A stretch of 39,840 bases of DNA from an uncultured Bacilli bacterium (GTDB taxonomy: Bacteria; Bacillota_I; Bacilli_A; RF39; UBA660), in assembly GCA_934091015.1 (NCBI GenBank), contig CAKOKM010000009.1:1-39840 (forward strand), in the 5' to 3' direction. Positions 15,699-24,527 of the stretch are shown here, piece by piece (positions within the stretch are counted from its first letter, which is position 1; each line of letters opens with the position of its first letter). A model generated the notes under the pieces. The model worked only from the letters and a program-made list of their open reading frames with translations, searched no databases and was not told where the DNA came from. The position numbers and the translations under genes are program-made.

Positions 15699-16961
15699 AT
15701 GCTATTAAATAAAGAAAACTTTGGAAGTTACAATTTATATACAATTAAAACTGATCGATTTAAAACATGTCATGTTGAAATAATTTTTAGAAACAATGTA
15801 GTACCAGAAGAATTAACAATTAGAAACGTGCTATTTGATACTTTATTAGAATCAAATAAAAATTATCAAACTAATAGATTATTAAATATTAAATTAGAAG
15901 AATTATATAATGCATCTATATATACAATTACTAATAAAGTAGGTAATATGTTATTAACTAACTTTTGTATTGACTTTTTAGCCCCTAAATATAGTGAAGA
16001 AAAAATAGTAGATGATGCTTTTAAATTATTATTTGATTTAATATTTAATCCTTTAACATCAAATAATGAATTTGATAAAACAACTGTTGATTATGTTAAA
16101 ACTAAGTTAGAATCAGAAATAAAATCTATTATAGAAAATCCTCGAAAAACAGCAATACTTAATGCTTTAAAAACATTAGGTGATACTCCAACTAGTTATG
16201 AAGCAAGTGGTAATTTAAAGGATTTAACTAAAATTAACAACTGTAATTTATATGATTATTATGAAAAAACTATTCAAAATGACTATGTTGATATTTATGT
16301 TATAGGTAATTTAGATATGGAAAAAGTAAGTAAAATAATTAAAAAATATCAAAAATTTGAAGTTATAAAAAATCACGATATTACAGTATATACTAAAGAA
16401 GAAAAAAGAAAGTTAATTAAAGAACATAAAGATACTAATTATTTCCAAACTAATTTAGTTTTCTTACTTAATCTAAATAATCTAACTGAACATGAAAAAA
16501 ATTATGTTGCTAATATTTATAATATTATTTTAGGTGGAGGATCACTTCAAACTAAGTTATCTAAAAAATTAAGAATTGATAACTCACTATGTTATAATGT
16601 TCAATCTTCTTATTTAAAGTATGATAACTTAATTATGGTATCTACTGGAATCGATATTAATGGAGAAGAAAAAGCTATTAAATTAATTAAAGAAGCTATT
16701 AATGAAATGAAAAATAATATAACTGATGATGAATTAAATGAAGCTAAAGAATTAATTTTAACTAGTCTAAATATGTTAGAAGATTCTCCGGGAAGAATTA
16801 TTGATAATGAATTTTATATTAATTTAGGCCTTATTGATAAATTAGAAAATAGAATAAATAATTTTAAAGAAATAACTAAAGAAGATATATATAATTTAGC
16901 AAACAAAATTAATATATGTACTATTTATTCTTTAAGAGGTAATTTAAATGAAGAAAATTAA
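15699..16961 (+). CDS. ymfF: M16-family inactive peptidase homologue (YmfF-like)
   Basis: 420 residues; TTGGAGG 9 nt before the ATG. It has the two-lobed M16 fold pattern, but the zinc site (HxxEH) is absent: the equivalent early helix reads LFDTLLES near residue 46. The conserved second-lobe glycine-rich stretch ILGGGSLQTKLSKKLR (near 275) is present. This matches the non-catalytic partner of the YmfF/YmfH pair, linked in Bacillus to EF-P 5-aminopentanol modification. The catalytic partner overlaps its end by 14 nt, as expected for a heterodimeric M16 system. Confidence 0.85.
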   Translation: MLLNKENFGSYNLYTIKTDRFKTCHVEIIFRNNVVPEELTIRNVLFDTLLESNKNYQTNRLLNIKLEELYNASIYTITNKVGNMLLTNFCIDFLAPKYSEEKIVDDAFKLLFDLIFNPLTSNNEFDKTTVDYVKTKLESEIKSIIENPRKTAILNALKTLGDTPTSYEASGNLKDLTKINNCNLYDYYEKTIQNDYVDIYVIGNLDMEKVSKIIKKYQKFEVIKNHDITVYTKEEKRKLIKEHKDTNYFQTNLVFLLNLNNLTEHEKNYVANIYNIILGGGSLQTKLSKKLRIDNSLCYNVQSSYLKYDNLIMVSTGIDINGEEKAIKLIKEAINEMKNNITDDELNEAKELILTSLNMLEDSPGRIIDNEFYINLGLIDKLENRINNFKEITKEDIYNLANKINICTIYSLRGNLNEEN

Positions 16962-18222
16962 ATTAGAAAACACAAATGAATTTTTATATTATGATAAATT
17001 AGATAATGGCTTAGAAGTATACATGCTGCCAAATAATAATGTTAATAAATTTTATTTAACTCTTAATACTAGATTTGGATCAATAAATACTAAATTTAAA
17101 TATGATAATAAAGAATATGATATGCCTAAAGGTATTGCTCATTACTTAGAACATTTATCTTTTAATATGGAAGATGGCTCTGTTTTTGATCATTATAGTA
17201 AAATAGGATCATCAATTAATGCTTTTACTACTTATGATATAACCAGTTATAATGTTACTAGTAATAATAGGTTTAAAGAAAATTTAGAATATCTTCTTGA
17301 ATATGTTTATACTCCTTATTTTACTAAAGAATTATTTCAAAGTGAAAAAGGGGTAATTGAAGAAGAAGTTAAAATGTATAAAGATGATCCAGGGATGACT
17401 ATTGTTAATGGTACTCTTAATAACGTATTTGTTAATGATGAAAGAAAATACTTAGTTGGAGGTACTGTTAAAGATGTTAAAAATATAAAATTAGAAGATG
17501 TAATAACTTGCTATAATGCATATTATAATCCTAAAAATATGTTTTTAATCATAACTGGTAATTTTAATCCTAATGAAGCAATAGCGATTACTTCTGAACA
17601 AATGAATAAATTAAATATTAATAATGATTTTAATGTTAAAGATATTTATCCAAAAGAACCAGAAAAAGTAAATAAAAAAGAAGAAATAATTAAAATGAGT
17701 GTTGATAAACCTAAAGTATCAATTGGAATTAAAATACCTAAAAATAATTTTAAAGGTTTAAAAATAGAAAATTATTTACTTAAAATTTATATTTCAGGTA
17801 TTTTAAATATTAATTTTGGAAATACCTCTTTATTATTAGAAGAATTACAAAAGGGTAGTATTGTTGATGATTTAGACTATACAGTAATAGAATCTAATGA
17901 TTATTTTATAGTTCTTATTTTATCATCTACTTATTATCCGGAATATTTTAAAGATAAAGTAATTGAAAAGTTTAATTCTTTAAATATAGAAGATTCTGAT
18001 TTAAAAAGAGTAGCTAAAGTTAATATTAGTAATTATATTTTATTATTTGATTCAGCAGTTGCTGTTAATAATTATATTATGGATGAAGTAATGGATAACA
18101 ATGAAGTAAACACTGGATTTATGAATATAATGCGTAATTTAAATATTGATATATGTAAGAAGGTATTAACTAAATTAAATGTTTATGACTATACAATATG
18201 TAAGATAATGCCAAAAGAATAA
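16948..18222 (+). CDS. ymfH: M16-family zinc peptidase (YmfH-like)
   Basis: 424 residues; overlaps the preceding gene by 14 nt. It contains the inverted zinc motif HYLEH at residues 65-69 and the distal Glu in the EKGVIEEEVKMYKDDP region (near 135), so it should be catalytically competent. The second half has the M16 C-terminal layout. Together with its inactive neighbour it forms the YmfF/YmfH pair; the true substrate in this organism is not known. The gene runs into a terminator shared with the opposing gene. Confidence 0.88.
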   Translation: MKKIKLENTNEFLYYDKLDNGLEVYMLPNNNVNKFYLTLNTRFGSINTKFKYDNKEYDMPKGIAHYLEHLSFNMEDGSVFDHYSKIGSSINAFTTYDITSYNVTSNNRFKENLEYLLEYVYTPYFTKELFQSEKGVIEEEVKMYKDDPGMTIVNGTLNNVFVNDERKYLVGGTVKDVKNIKLEDVITCYNAYYNPKNMFLIITGNFNPNEAIAITSEQMNKLNINNDFNVKDIYPKEPEKVNKKEEIIKMSVDKPKVSIGIKIPKNNFKGLKIENYLLKIYISGILNINFGNTSLLLEELQKGSIVDDLDYTVIESNDYFIVLILSSTYYPEYFKDKVIEKFNSLNIEDSDLKRVAKVNISNYILLFDSAVAVNNYIMDEVMDNNEVNTGFMNIMRNLNIDICKKVLTKLNVYDYTICKIMPKE

Positions 18223-18224
18223 TT

Positions 18225-18261
18225 AAAAATAGCGATTTATAATTTAAACCGCTATTTTTTT
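18225..18261. terminator. Bidirectional terminator
   Basis: AAAAATAGCG and CGCTATTTTT form a 10-bp stem around a 15-nt A/T loop. It serves the M16 pair on the plus strand and overlaps the end of the minus-strand ImmA/IrrE-like gene. Confidence 0.8.
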
Positions 18262-18827
18262 CTAAATAATGAATGTTTTTTAACTTTTCCTGTAATTTCT
18301 GTTATGTTTTCTTCCATTTGGTATTTATTAACTTTAAATATTTTGGCACACACTTCGTCATATTCAAAATAATCTTTAGTTTTATTTAATTCTTCTTCTG
18401 GTACTAATAATGAATCAACCATAAATAATGTTCTTTTAGGTATGCTTCTTCTTTTACTATCTTTAGTTGTTGCAATCAAGTTATTAGTGACATCTACAGC
18501 TATATTGCCAGAATCAGGATAAAGTATATAACTGCAAAGAAGTGTCATTAAAGTACATCTTATTTTTTCATTGTTAATCTTTGTATTCAATGAAATTTCT
18601 TTATAGCCATTACTATTTCTTAAAACTCCATCAATAAAAATAGATTGTTTTTTATCAAATATAATATTGATTCCTAATTTTTCAGCAAATTTAGCAGGAT
18701 TAATAATTTTAATAGGTTCATCAATTCCCATTTTTCTATAATCGTATACGTCGTATATGTCATTACAGTTTTTAATTAAGATTATTTTATCAATTAAAGT
18801 ATTACAATTTAGTATTTCTTCTAACAT
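18252..18827 (-). CDS. ImmA/IrrE-like protein lacking the zinc-binding motif
   Basis: 191 residues; AAGGAAG before the ATG. The fold-level pattern follows ImmA/IrrE (M78) metallopeptidases. There is an INPAKFAEKLGINIIFD opening near 42, a beta hairpin with NGYKEISLN near 73, then the helix normally reading RFTLAHELGH, then the LLVPEEEL stretch, and a final helix-turn-helix-like AKIFKVNKYQMEENI near 163. In the active-site helix the sequence is RCTLMTLLCSY, so HELGH is replaced by TLLCS (residues 95-99) and all zinc ligands and the catalytic Glu are gone. It overlaps tmcAL by 26 nt. It could be an inactive regulator or sensor. The family call is by eye and needs profile confirmation. Confidence 0.55.
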   Translation of the reverse strand: MLEEILNCNTLIDKIILIKNCNDIYDVYDYRKMGIDEPIKIINPAKFAEKLGINIIFDKKQSIFIDGVLRNSNGYKEISLNTKINNEKIRCTLMTLLCSYILYPDSGNIAVDVTNNLIATTKDSKRRSIPKRTLFMVDSLLVPEEELNKTKDYFEYDEVCAKIFKVNKYQMEENITEITGKVKKHSLFRKK

Positions 18828-19935
18828 CTTTATCTTCCTTTCTTATAGGTTTATTCGACAATTCATATTTATATGAATTCGTATTGCATATTATATCATA
18901 TATTTTTGAAGAAACAAGTTCATATTTTCTAGTTAAATAAGTATCAGGTATTTTAGAACTTATTAATATATCACTTTTAATATTTTTTAAATAATGTTGT
19001 CCTATATTATCAAATCCAAGTACTTTAATATATTCGATATTACAACTATTTCTATCTTCCTTAGTTAATCCAATTAAAATATGAATAAGCATTCTTCTAA
19101 TTCGGTTATAAGTATATCTTTTAGATTTAACTTTACTTATTAATTCTTCTATAGTTTTACAATTATTTATTTCTTTAATTAATTTATATTCAATACCTTC
19201 ATCAACCGTTAAATATTTACTTAAATCTTTATCAGTAATAATTTTATATTTAATTAACTTAAATAATAAATCTTTATTAATCTTATTAAAGTTAGGAATA
19301 TAATTAATATATTTATTTATATCAATATTATTTTTAATTTTTTCTCTTATATTACTAGCACTTACAATATTATCTTCGCTCATAGTATCTAAATAATCAT
19401 TAGTTCTTTTAATCGTAATAGGTTCGATATCATAATTATTTTTAATAATAGCTTTAATATAACTAACTCCAAGTAAATCATTTGGACTATTTAAATTAAT
19501 ACCAATTCCTTTATTTAAAGCAGTAGGATAATTAATTCCTTTTTTAATTTCTTCTTTAACCTTTAATGAAAAATCTTCTTCTAATTGTTTTTTTGCTATT
19601 ATTGTAAGTTTATCTATATCATTAGATTCACTACCAAAAATAATTTTATCTACTTTCATATAATTTAATATTTTAACACTTGCTTCAGCAAAGGTATCAG
19701 CTGAATTAGATGCAAATACGAAAGGAAGTTCAACAACTATATTAACACCATTATTAAGTGCTAATTTAGTTTTATCCTCTTTAGAAAGAATACTAACATC
19801 GCCTCTTTCTCCAAAATATCCATTAACACACAAAATAATTATAGAATCTGGATACATTTCTTTAATTTTATTAATATGATAAACATGACCGTTATGAAAT
19901 GGATTGTATTCACAAATAATTCCAATAGTTTCCAT
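18802..19935 (-). CDS. tmcAL: tRNA(Met) cytidine acetate ligase TmcAL (YlbM)
   Basis: 377 residues from the ATG at 19935, chosen for AGAGGTG just upstream; an in-frame start at 19950 is less likely. The product makes N4-acetylcytidine at the wobble base of elongator tRNA(Met) using acetate and ATP. Motifs are the GIICEYNPFHNGHVYHI nucleotidyltransferase start with the HNGH signature (near 14-17), FASNSADTFAEASVKIL near 98, FGSE near 121, and RRMLIHILIG near 277 of the C-terminal domain. It overlaps the ImmA/IrrE-like gene, which replaces the DUF177 (ylbN) gene often found in this position. Confidence 0.9.
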   Translation of the reverse strand: METIGIICEYNPFHNGHVYHINKIKEMYPDSIIILCVNGYFGERGDVSILSKEDKTKLALNNGVNIVVELPFVFASNSADTFAEASVKILNYMKVDKIIFGSESNDIDKLTIIAKKQLEEDFSLKVKEEIKKGINYPTALNKGIGINLNSPNDLLGVSYIKAIIKNNYDIEPITIKRTNDYLDTMSEDNIVSASNIREKIKNNIDINKYINYIPNFNKINKDLLFKLIKYKIITDKDLSKYLTVDEGIEYKLIKEINNCKTIEELISKVKSKRYTYNRIRRMLIHILIGLTKEDRNSCNIEYIKVLGFDNIGQHYLKNIKSDILISSKIPDTYLTRKYELVSSKIYDIICNTNSYKYELSNKPIRKEDKDVRRNTKL

Positions 19936-19960
19936 AAGCACCTCTTTCAAACTCGAAAAT

Positions 19961-19969
19961 ATTATAGCA
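19961..19969 (-). promoter_or_regulatory. Extended -10 promoter of tmcAL
   Basis: On the minus strand TGCTATAAT is an extended -10, 25 nt before the tmcAL ATG. Confidence 0.55.
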
Positions 19970-20009
19970 AATATTCTAAATTTATGATAATATTTTTATA
20001 GTGATTAAT

Positions 20010-20438
20010 ATGGAAAGACTAAATATTTATTTTATGCATTCAAATAAATTTGATTATGAAAATTTAATATATAAAAAAGTATTAAGTAGTAGTGTATGTT
20101 TAATGCAAAATGTTATCCTACCATATAGTGATAATAATAAAACTAAATATGCTAAAGACTTAATTAAAAGTGCTGATTTAGTAATAGTAGATTTATATAA
20201 ACCATCTTTTGGACTATCTTTAGAACTTAGATGGTTATCTAAAATTAAAGATAAAAAAGTTTTATTTTTATCTCAAGATAATATGATACCTAAAAAATAT
20301 CAAAAAATAGTTACTAATTTAACTAAATATGATGAAAATAATACTTATATTAAATTAATAGAAGATTTTATTAATAAAGAAATAGATAGACGTAGTAAAA
20401 TTAATGGTGATATTTATACACTAGGTGAAATTAATTAA
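20010..20438 (+). CDS. Nucleoside 2-deoxyribosyltransferase-like protein
   Basis: 142 residues from the ATG at 20010; a GTG at 20001 is the alternative, and neither has a good ribosome site. The extended -10-like TGATAATAT at 19985-19993 is so close that the mRNA may be nearly leaderless. It has a Rossmann-like order: an initial IYFMHS strand, then SADLVIVDLYKPSFGLSLELRW (residues about 54-75), which matches the ADLVIaDL...G...E pattern of deoxyribosyltransferase-fold proteins, then a KKVLFLS strand. This fold transfers deoxyribose between bases or binds nucleotides. The substrate cannot be read from the sequence. Confidence 0.6.
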   Translation: MERLNIYFMHSNKFDYENLIYKKVLSSSVCLMQNVILPYSDNNKTKYAKDLIKSADLVIVDLYKPSFGLSLELRWLSKIKDKKVLFLSQDNMIPKKYQKIVTNLTKYDENNTYIKLIEDFINKEIDRRSKINGDIYTLGEIN

Positions 20439-20520
20439 AATAGGAAATTTGTGAAAAAACATTAAGAATATTGTGACTTAGTTTTAAGTAAATTATAAGT
20501 TACTACTAAGCCTTTAGATG

Positions 20521-20543
20521 TGACTATTATAAAATAATAGTCA
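20521..20543. repeat. Perfect palindrome, 10-bp arms with 3-nt centre
   Basis: TGACTATTAT, AAA, ATAATAGTCA. There is no T run in the plus direction and no gene ends nearby on the minus strand, so an operator-like dyad is more likely than a terminator. It lies 5 nt before the 23-bp repeats. Confidence 0.75.
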
Positions 20544-20547
20544 AAAA

Positions 20548-20603
20548 ATGCACAACGCATTACTATAAATATGCACAACAAATTACTATAAATTTGCACA
20601 ATA
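20548..20603. repeat. Tandem 23-bp direct repeats (2 full units and one partial)
   Basis: Units start at 20548 and 20571, both of the form ATGCACAAC..ATTACTATAAAT with two differences. A third partial unit TTGCACAATA begins at 20594. The 23-bp period is close to two helical turns, which suits repeated binding of one regulator. They precede the broken ATPase gene. Confidence 0.8.
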
Positions 20604-20614
20604 AGTGTTGATAA

Positions 20615-21825
20615 AATCAAAAAATTGACGCAATTAGCATTGAAGGACCAAAATGGTGTGGAAAAACATGGACAGCCTTAAATCATGCAAATAGCGTTGT
20701 ATTTTTAAATAATACGGTTGATAATTTTAGGGAAAAACATTTAGCAGAAATGGATGTAAATTTAGTTTTAGATAAAGATATGCCAGAACTTATAGATGAA
20801 TGGCAAGAAGTACCTGCAATATGGGATGCAGTTCGATTTAAATGTGATCAAGATAAAGAAAAAGGAAAGTATATTTTGACAGGTTCAAGTGTTCCAGTAA
20901 GTAATAAAATACATCATTCTGGAGCAGATAGAATATGTAAGATGAAAATGTATACAATGTCTTTGTATGAATCAGGCGATTCTAGTGGAGATGTTTCTTT
21001 AAAAGATTTATTTGAAAAAAAAGTAAAAAATAAATTAGTGAACAAAGTAGATTTAAAGAGATTAGCACAATTAATAGTAAGAGGTGGTTGGCCAGAATTA
21101 GCATTAATGGTGCTATGAAAATCACTAGAAGCTATGTTGATGCGGTATTAGATAAAGATATAATAGAAATTGATGGAGTAAACAGAAATAAACAAAAAAT
21201 GGAAATGCTACTTAGATCTCTTGCAAGAAATGAGAGTACAATTTCTGCTAATAATGTATTAATGAAAGATATTGACGATAATGTTACAGAAGAAGATGTT
21301 ACTATAAGCAGAAATACAGTTACAGATTATTTGAATGTATTAAATAGATTACATTTAATTGAAAATCAGAGTTCTTTTATGTATAAAATACGTTCAAGAT
21401 TAAATGTAGGCAAAAATCCTAAAAGACATTTCGTAGATCCTTCTCTAGGATGTGCTATTTTAAATATAACACCAGAGAAACTAATAAATGATATAGAAAC
21501 CATGGGATTATATTTTGAAGCATTATGTGAAAGAGACTTAAAAATATATGCAGAAAGTATAGGAGTAAAATTATATCATTATAGAGAAAATGATACAGGA
21601 ATAGAAGTAGATGCCATTGTTGAAATTGCAGATGGAGAATATGGAGCAATAGAAATAAAATTGGGAGCTAATAAAGAGGAAGAAGCAGCAGGTAGTTTAA
21701 AAAGATTCTATGAACTAGCAGATGTTAAGCCAAAATTCATGTGCATAATTTGTGGTTTATATGATGCAGTTGTAAAAAGACCAGATGGAATCTATGTGTT
21801 ACCCATTACAGCATTAAAGCCATAG
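20615..21825 (+). pseudogene. Broken AAA ATPase with DUF4143 domain
   Basis: Two frames together encode one protein. The first (20615-21118) has no start codon because a TAA lies directly upstream. It reads through a Walker A GPKWCGKTWT (near 20645), ELIDEWQEVPAIWDAVR (near 20790), ILTGSS and VRGGWPE, then hits TGA. The second (from about 21088 to 21825) continues with RSYVDAVLDKDI, the winged-helix-like middle and the C-terminal nuclease-like IEVDAIVE.....GAIEIKLG segment typical of DUF4143. So the gene has lost about 30 N-terminal residues and has a frameshift between 21088 and 21118. The A-ending codon bias differs from neighbours, suggesting acquisition. These ATPases are mobile-genome or toxin-antitoxin-like accessory genes of unclear role. 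Confidence 0.8.
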
Positions 21826-22126
21826 TAAAAGAGTAAATATATGGGAATATACGGAAGAATAAATAATATTAAAAATGATGAAAGATTTTATAGAAATAAT
21901 AAATAACTTAGACATAATGAATATGTTATAAATACGAGATGCGTTTGTTCTAAATTAATAGTCAATAAATACATCTCTTTTTTTGGATTTCTGTTATGGT
22001 AAAGTATTATTAATTTAGAGTATGGATATAAAAGAAAAAAATTATAGCAATGAAATATATTCAATGTATAAAAAAGAATATCAAAAAAATAAATTTAAAT
22101 CATGCTATTTTTTTAATGTTTTGTTA
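21826..22126. other. Intergenic region without a supportable gene
   Basis: About 300 nt with many stops in all frames, apart from the terminator-like hairpin at 21936-21984. A 39-codon open frame at 22022-22141 starts with ATG but has no ribosome site and ends where the next promoter begins; it may be a remnant. Confidence 0.5.
21936..21984 (+). terminator. Possible terminator with long loop
   Basis: GAGATG and CATCTC (6 bp) flank a 30-nt A/T-rich loop and are followed by seven T. The long loop lowers confidence. Confidence 0.4.
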
Positions 22127-22155
22127 TTGTTTTCTCGCTAATTTTATTATATACT
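22127..22155 (+). promoter_or_regulatory. Promoter of the second dockerin/cohesin pair
   Basis: TTGTTT (22127-22132), 17-bp spacer, TATACT (22150-22155), 23 nt before the ATG at 22179. Confidence 0.55.
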
Positions 22156-22178
22156 TTATGTGTAAGGATGTGATAGGT

Positions 22179-23585
22179 ATGAGAAAAGTAAAGATATTAA
22201 TATTTAGCATCATAGCATGTTTATTTATTAATGTAAGTGCACTTACATATACTGAAGAAGAAGTAGTAAATAGAATTAATTCATCTAAAGTAAGTGTAAA
22301 TGAGTTATTGGGGGATTTAATAAATTGGTCTGATACAAATAAAAATGCAACTAAAAAATTAGTTAATAAAGACTTTGTTAAAAGTATTAATTCTTTAGAT
22401 TTTGAAACTAACTTAAATAAGACAATAAGTAAATTAAGAAGTAGTGGAGAAACTAAAGCAGCTGATGATTTAGAAGCATTAAAGACAAAACTTTTAAATA
22501 ATTATAATAGTTATAAAGAAACACTAAGAATAACCAAAACTTATTTAGAAGAAAGAAAAAATTATGGAGTTAATGGTAATTTAGATGTATTTATTGCTAT
22601 TAGAGAACTTGCTAAATACAATAAATCAAGTATAACAACATTAGGAAAAATATATTATAGTGATGGATTTAACTATGTATATGATAATGTTGATAAATAC
22701 ACTATTGATGAAGTAATTGATAAATTTGACTATGTTTATGAATTAGATATAGTTAATAAGTTATTTAATAAATCTGATGAATTTATGGCAATTTATAATG
22801 ATTATCATTTAGAAGATTATGATGATTTATTTAAAGATTACTTTGGAAATTATTATAGAACTTTAAAAAAAGATTATTATAAATTATATGACAAATTAGA
22901 AAGTAAATATCAAACTATTTTAGAAAAGAAAGTTAAAGAAATAGTTGATAATACAGATTTAACAAGTGATGCAAGCATTACAAATAGAAATAATAAATTA
23001 TATGAATTAATAGATGAAATAGATTTAACAAGTAATAAGTTAAATACTAGATTTAATAATATTGATTCTAAAATTAAAATAGCAAGTATTAAAAAATATA
23101 CTAAAGAATATCAAACAGAGGCACTAAATAGATTTGAAGAAGCTAGTAATTATGTAAGAAAATATATTATTGATAATCTTAAATTAGATGTTAGAAATGA
23201 TTCTGATCGAAAAGATTTTCAAATTAATATGGCTAGAGAAATGATTATTTATAATGGTACAAGTTTAGATGTATCAATAGTTGAAAAATTAGTAAGTAAT
23301 TATGGATCCTTAAGAGCTACAAACTTATTTGGAAGTAACCTTGGTACAGGTAGTAGAGTACAAATAATCAATAATGATTTAATTGTTAAAGATTTCTTAT
23401 TTATAGTTAAAGGTGATGTTAACCCATCAGGAAGATTAGATATTTCAGATGTAGTTAGAATGGCTAATAAAATGTTTGGTAAAATAAGTTTAAGTGAATA
23501 TGAAACAATAGCAGCTGATATGAATGATGATAATAAAATTGATATTACTGACATAGTATATCTATGTAAGAAGATATTTAATTAG
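22179..23585 (+). CDS. Secreted helical protein with C-terminal dockerin
   Basis: 468 residues from the ATG at 22179, chosen because AAGGATGTGA lies 5 nt upstream and the start leads straight into a signal peptide (RKVK, hydrophobic core, VSA-L, about residues 1-22). Residues about 25-385 are Lys/Asp/Tyr-rich, predicted helical, partly coiled coil, with no family I recognise. A short beta segment with GTGSRVQI (near 387) leads into a dockerin with two calcium-loop motifs (GDVNPSGRLDISDVV near 409 and ADMNDDNKIDITDIV near 447) at the extreme C-terminus. The next gene, 9 nt downstream, encodes a membrane cohesin, the predicted docking partner. The function of the helical part is unknown. Confidence 0.78.
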   Translation: MRKVKILIFSIIACLFINVSALTYTEEEVVNRINSSKVSVNELLGDLINWSDTNKNATKKLVNKDFVKSINSLDFETNLNKTISKLRSSGETKAADDLEALKTKLLNNYNSYKETLRITKTYLEERKNYGVNGNLDVFIAIRELAKYNKSSITTLGKIYYSDGFNYVYDNVDKYTIDEVIDKFDYVYELDIVNKLFNKSDEFMAIYNDYHLEDYDDLFKDYFGNYYRTLKKDYYKLYDKLESKYQTILEKKVKEIVDNTDLTSDASITNRNNKLYELIDEIDLTSNKLNTRFNNIDSKIKIASIKKYTKEYQTEALNRFEEASNYVRKYIIDNLKLDVRNDSDRKDFQINMAREMIIYNGTSLDVSIVEKLVSNYGSLRATNLFGSNLGTGSRVQIINNDLIVKDFLFIVKGDVNPSGRLDISDVVRMANKMFGKISLSEYETIAADMNDDNKIDITDIVYLCKKIFN

Positions 23586-23594
23586 GAGGATTAT

Positions 23595-24422
23595 ATGAGA
23601 AAGATAAAAAATTTATTAATACTTGTAATTGCTATCCTATTTGCGGGCAATGTATATGCTGCATCAGCAACAACAAGTATTTCAGGAACTAATACAGTTA
23701 AAGTTGGAAATACAACTAAAATATATATTAAATTAAATGCAAGTGATCTTATTGAAGGTGTAGATGTAACTTATGCTGCATCAGGAAATATCACTGTAAC
23801 AAATGCAACTATTAATAGTGGTTTAACACAAATGGGTAAAAATGGAAATAGATATATTTTATATGCACCATCACCAATTAAAAGTGGATCAACTATATTA
23901 ACTCTAACAGTTAAAGGTACTAAAGAAGGTACAGGAACTATTACAGTTTCTAAAATGGAAGCAACAGTAAGTGGTGGAACAGTTAATGGTGGATCAAAAT
24001 CTTACAATATTAATGTAAAACCTGCCAAGACTGCAGAAGAAATTAAAGCTGAAGAAGAAGCAGCTAAAAAGAAAGAAGAAGAAAGAAAAGCTCAAGAAGA
24101 AGCTAATAAAAAAGCTTTAGAAGAAGCAACAAAATTAGTAGAAGCAGCAGAAAAATCATTAAATAATGATGACTATGAAACAGCACTTAAAGCTGTAAAT
24201 AGTTTAGTTGATTCAGATGCTAAAAAAGCTTTAGTTGAAAGATTAGATAAAGTTAAATTCAATATTGAAGTTAATAAGGCAGCTTTAGAAAAATGCTCTT
24301 CATCAGAACTAAATCAAGGAACATGTTCTAAAGCAAATTGTACTAAATGGATAGTTCTTACAGTAATCTTATTTGTTGGATTACTAATTGAATCAGCATA
24401 CTTAGTATTTAGAAAGAAATAA
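23595..24422 (+). CDS. Membrane-anchored cohesin protein with coiled-coil stalk
   Basis: 275 residues; TTAGGAGG before the ATG. Signal peptide about residues 1-22. A cohesin-like domain covers about 23-138 (TVKVGNTTKIYIKLNASD opening, EGVDVTYAA strand, GTITVSKMEATVSGG). A highly charged Glu/Lys/Ala coiled coil (about 142-170) and a helical segment (about 172-230) form a stalk. A Cys-rich stretch with four Cys lies between about residues 233 and 249, just before a transmembrane helix (about 252-270) and a short Arg/Lys tail. It presents the cohesin outside the membrane, probably to hold the dockerin protein encoded just upstream. It differs from the first cohesin protein in the stalk and in lacking a cadherin-like domain. 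Confidence 0.75.
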   Translation: MRKIKNLLILVIAILFAGNVYAASATTSISGTNTVKVGNTTKIYIKLNASDLIEGVDVTYAASGNITVTNATINSGLTQMGKNGNRYILYAPSPIKSGSTILTLTVKGTKEGTGTITVSKMEATVSGGTVNGGSKSYNINVKPAKTAEEIKAEEEAAKKKEEERKAQEEANKKALEEATKLVEAAEKSLNNDDYETALKAVNSLVDSDAKKALVERLDKVKFNIEVNKAALEKCSSSELNQGTCSKANCTKWIVLTVILFVGLLIESAYLVFRKK

Positions 24423-24431
24423 TTTAAAATT

Positions 24432-24454
24432 AAAGGCCAATTAGGTCTTTTTTT
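24432..24454 (+). terminator. Rho-independent terminator of the second cohesin operon
   Basis: AAAGGCC and GGTCTTT form a 7-bp stem (one G-T pair) around AATTA, followed by T. Confidence 0.75.
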
Positions 24455-24527
24455 CTTTATTCTATATTTCGACAAATAATATCAAAAAAATTAAATATAA
24501 TAATAATAGATATTAAAGGAGAAATAC

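Noticed and set aside
20521..20543. Palindrome as a terminator
   Set aside because: No T run on the plus strand and no minus-strand gene ending there.
22022..22141. 39-codon frame starting MDIKEKNYSNEI
   Set aside because: No ribosome site, no recognisable family, and it overlaps the promoter of the dockerin gene; at most a remnant.
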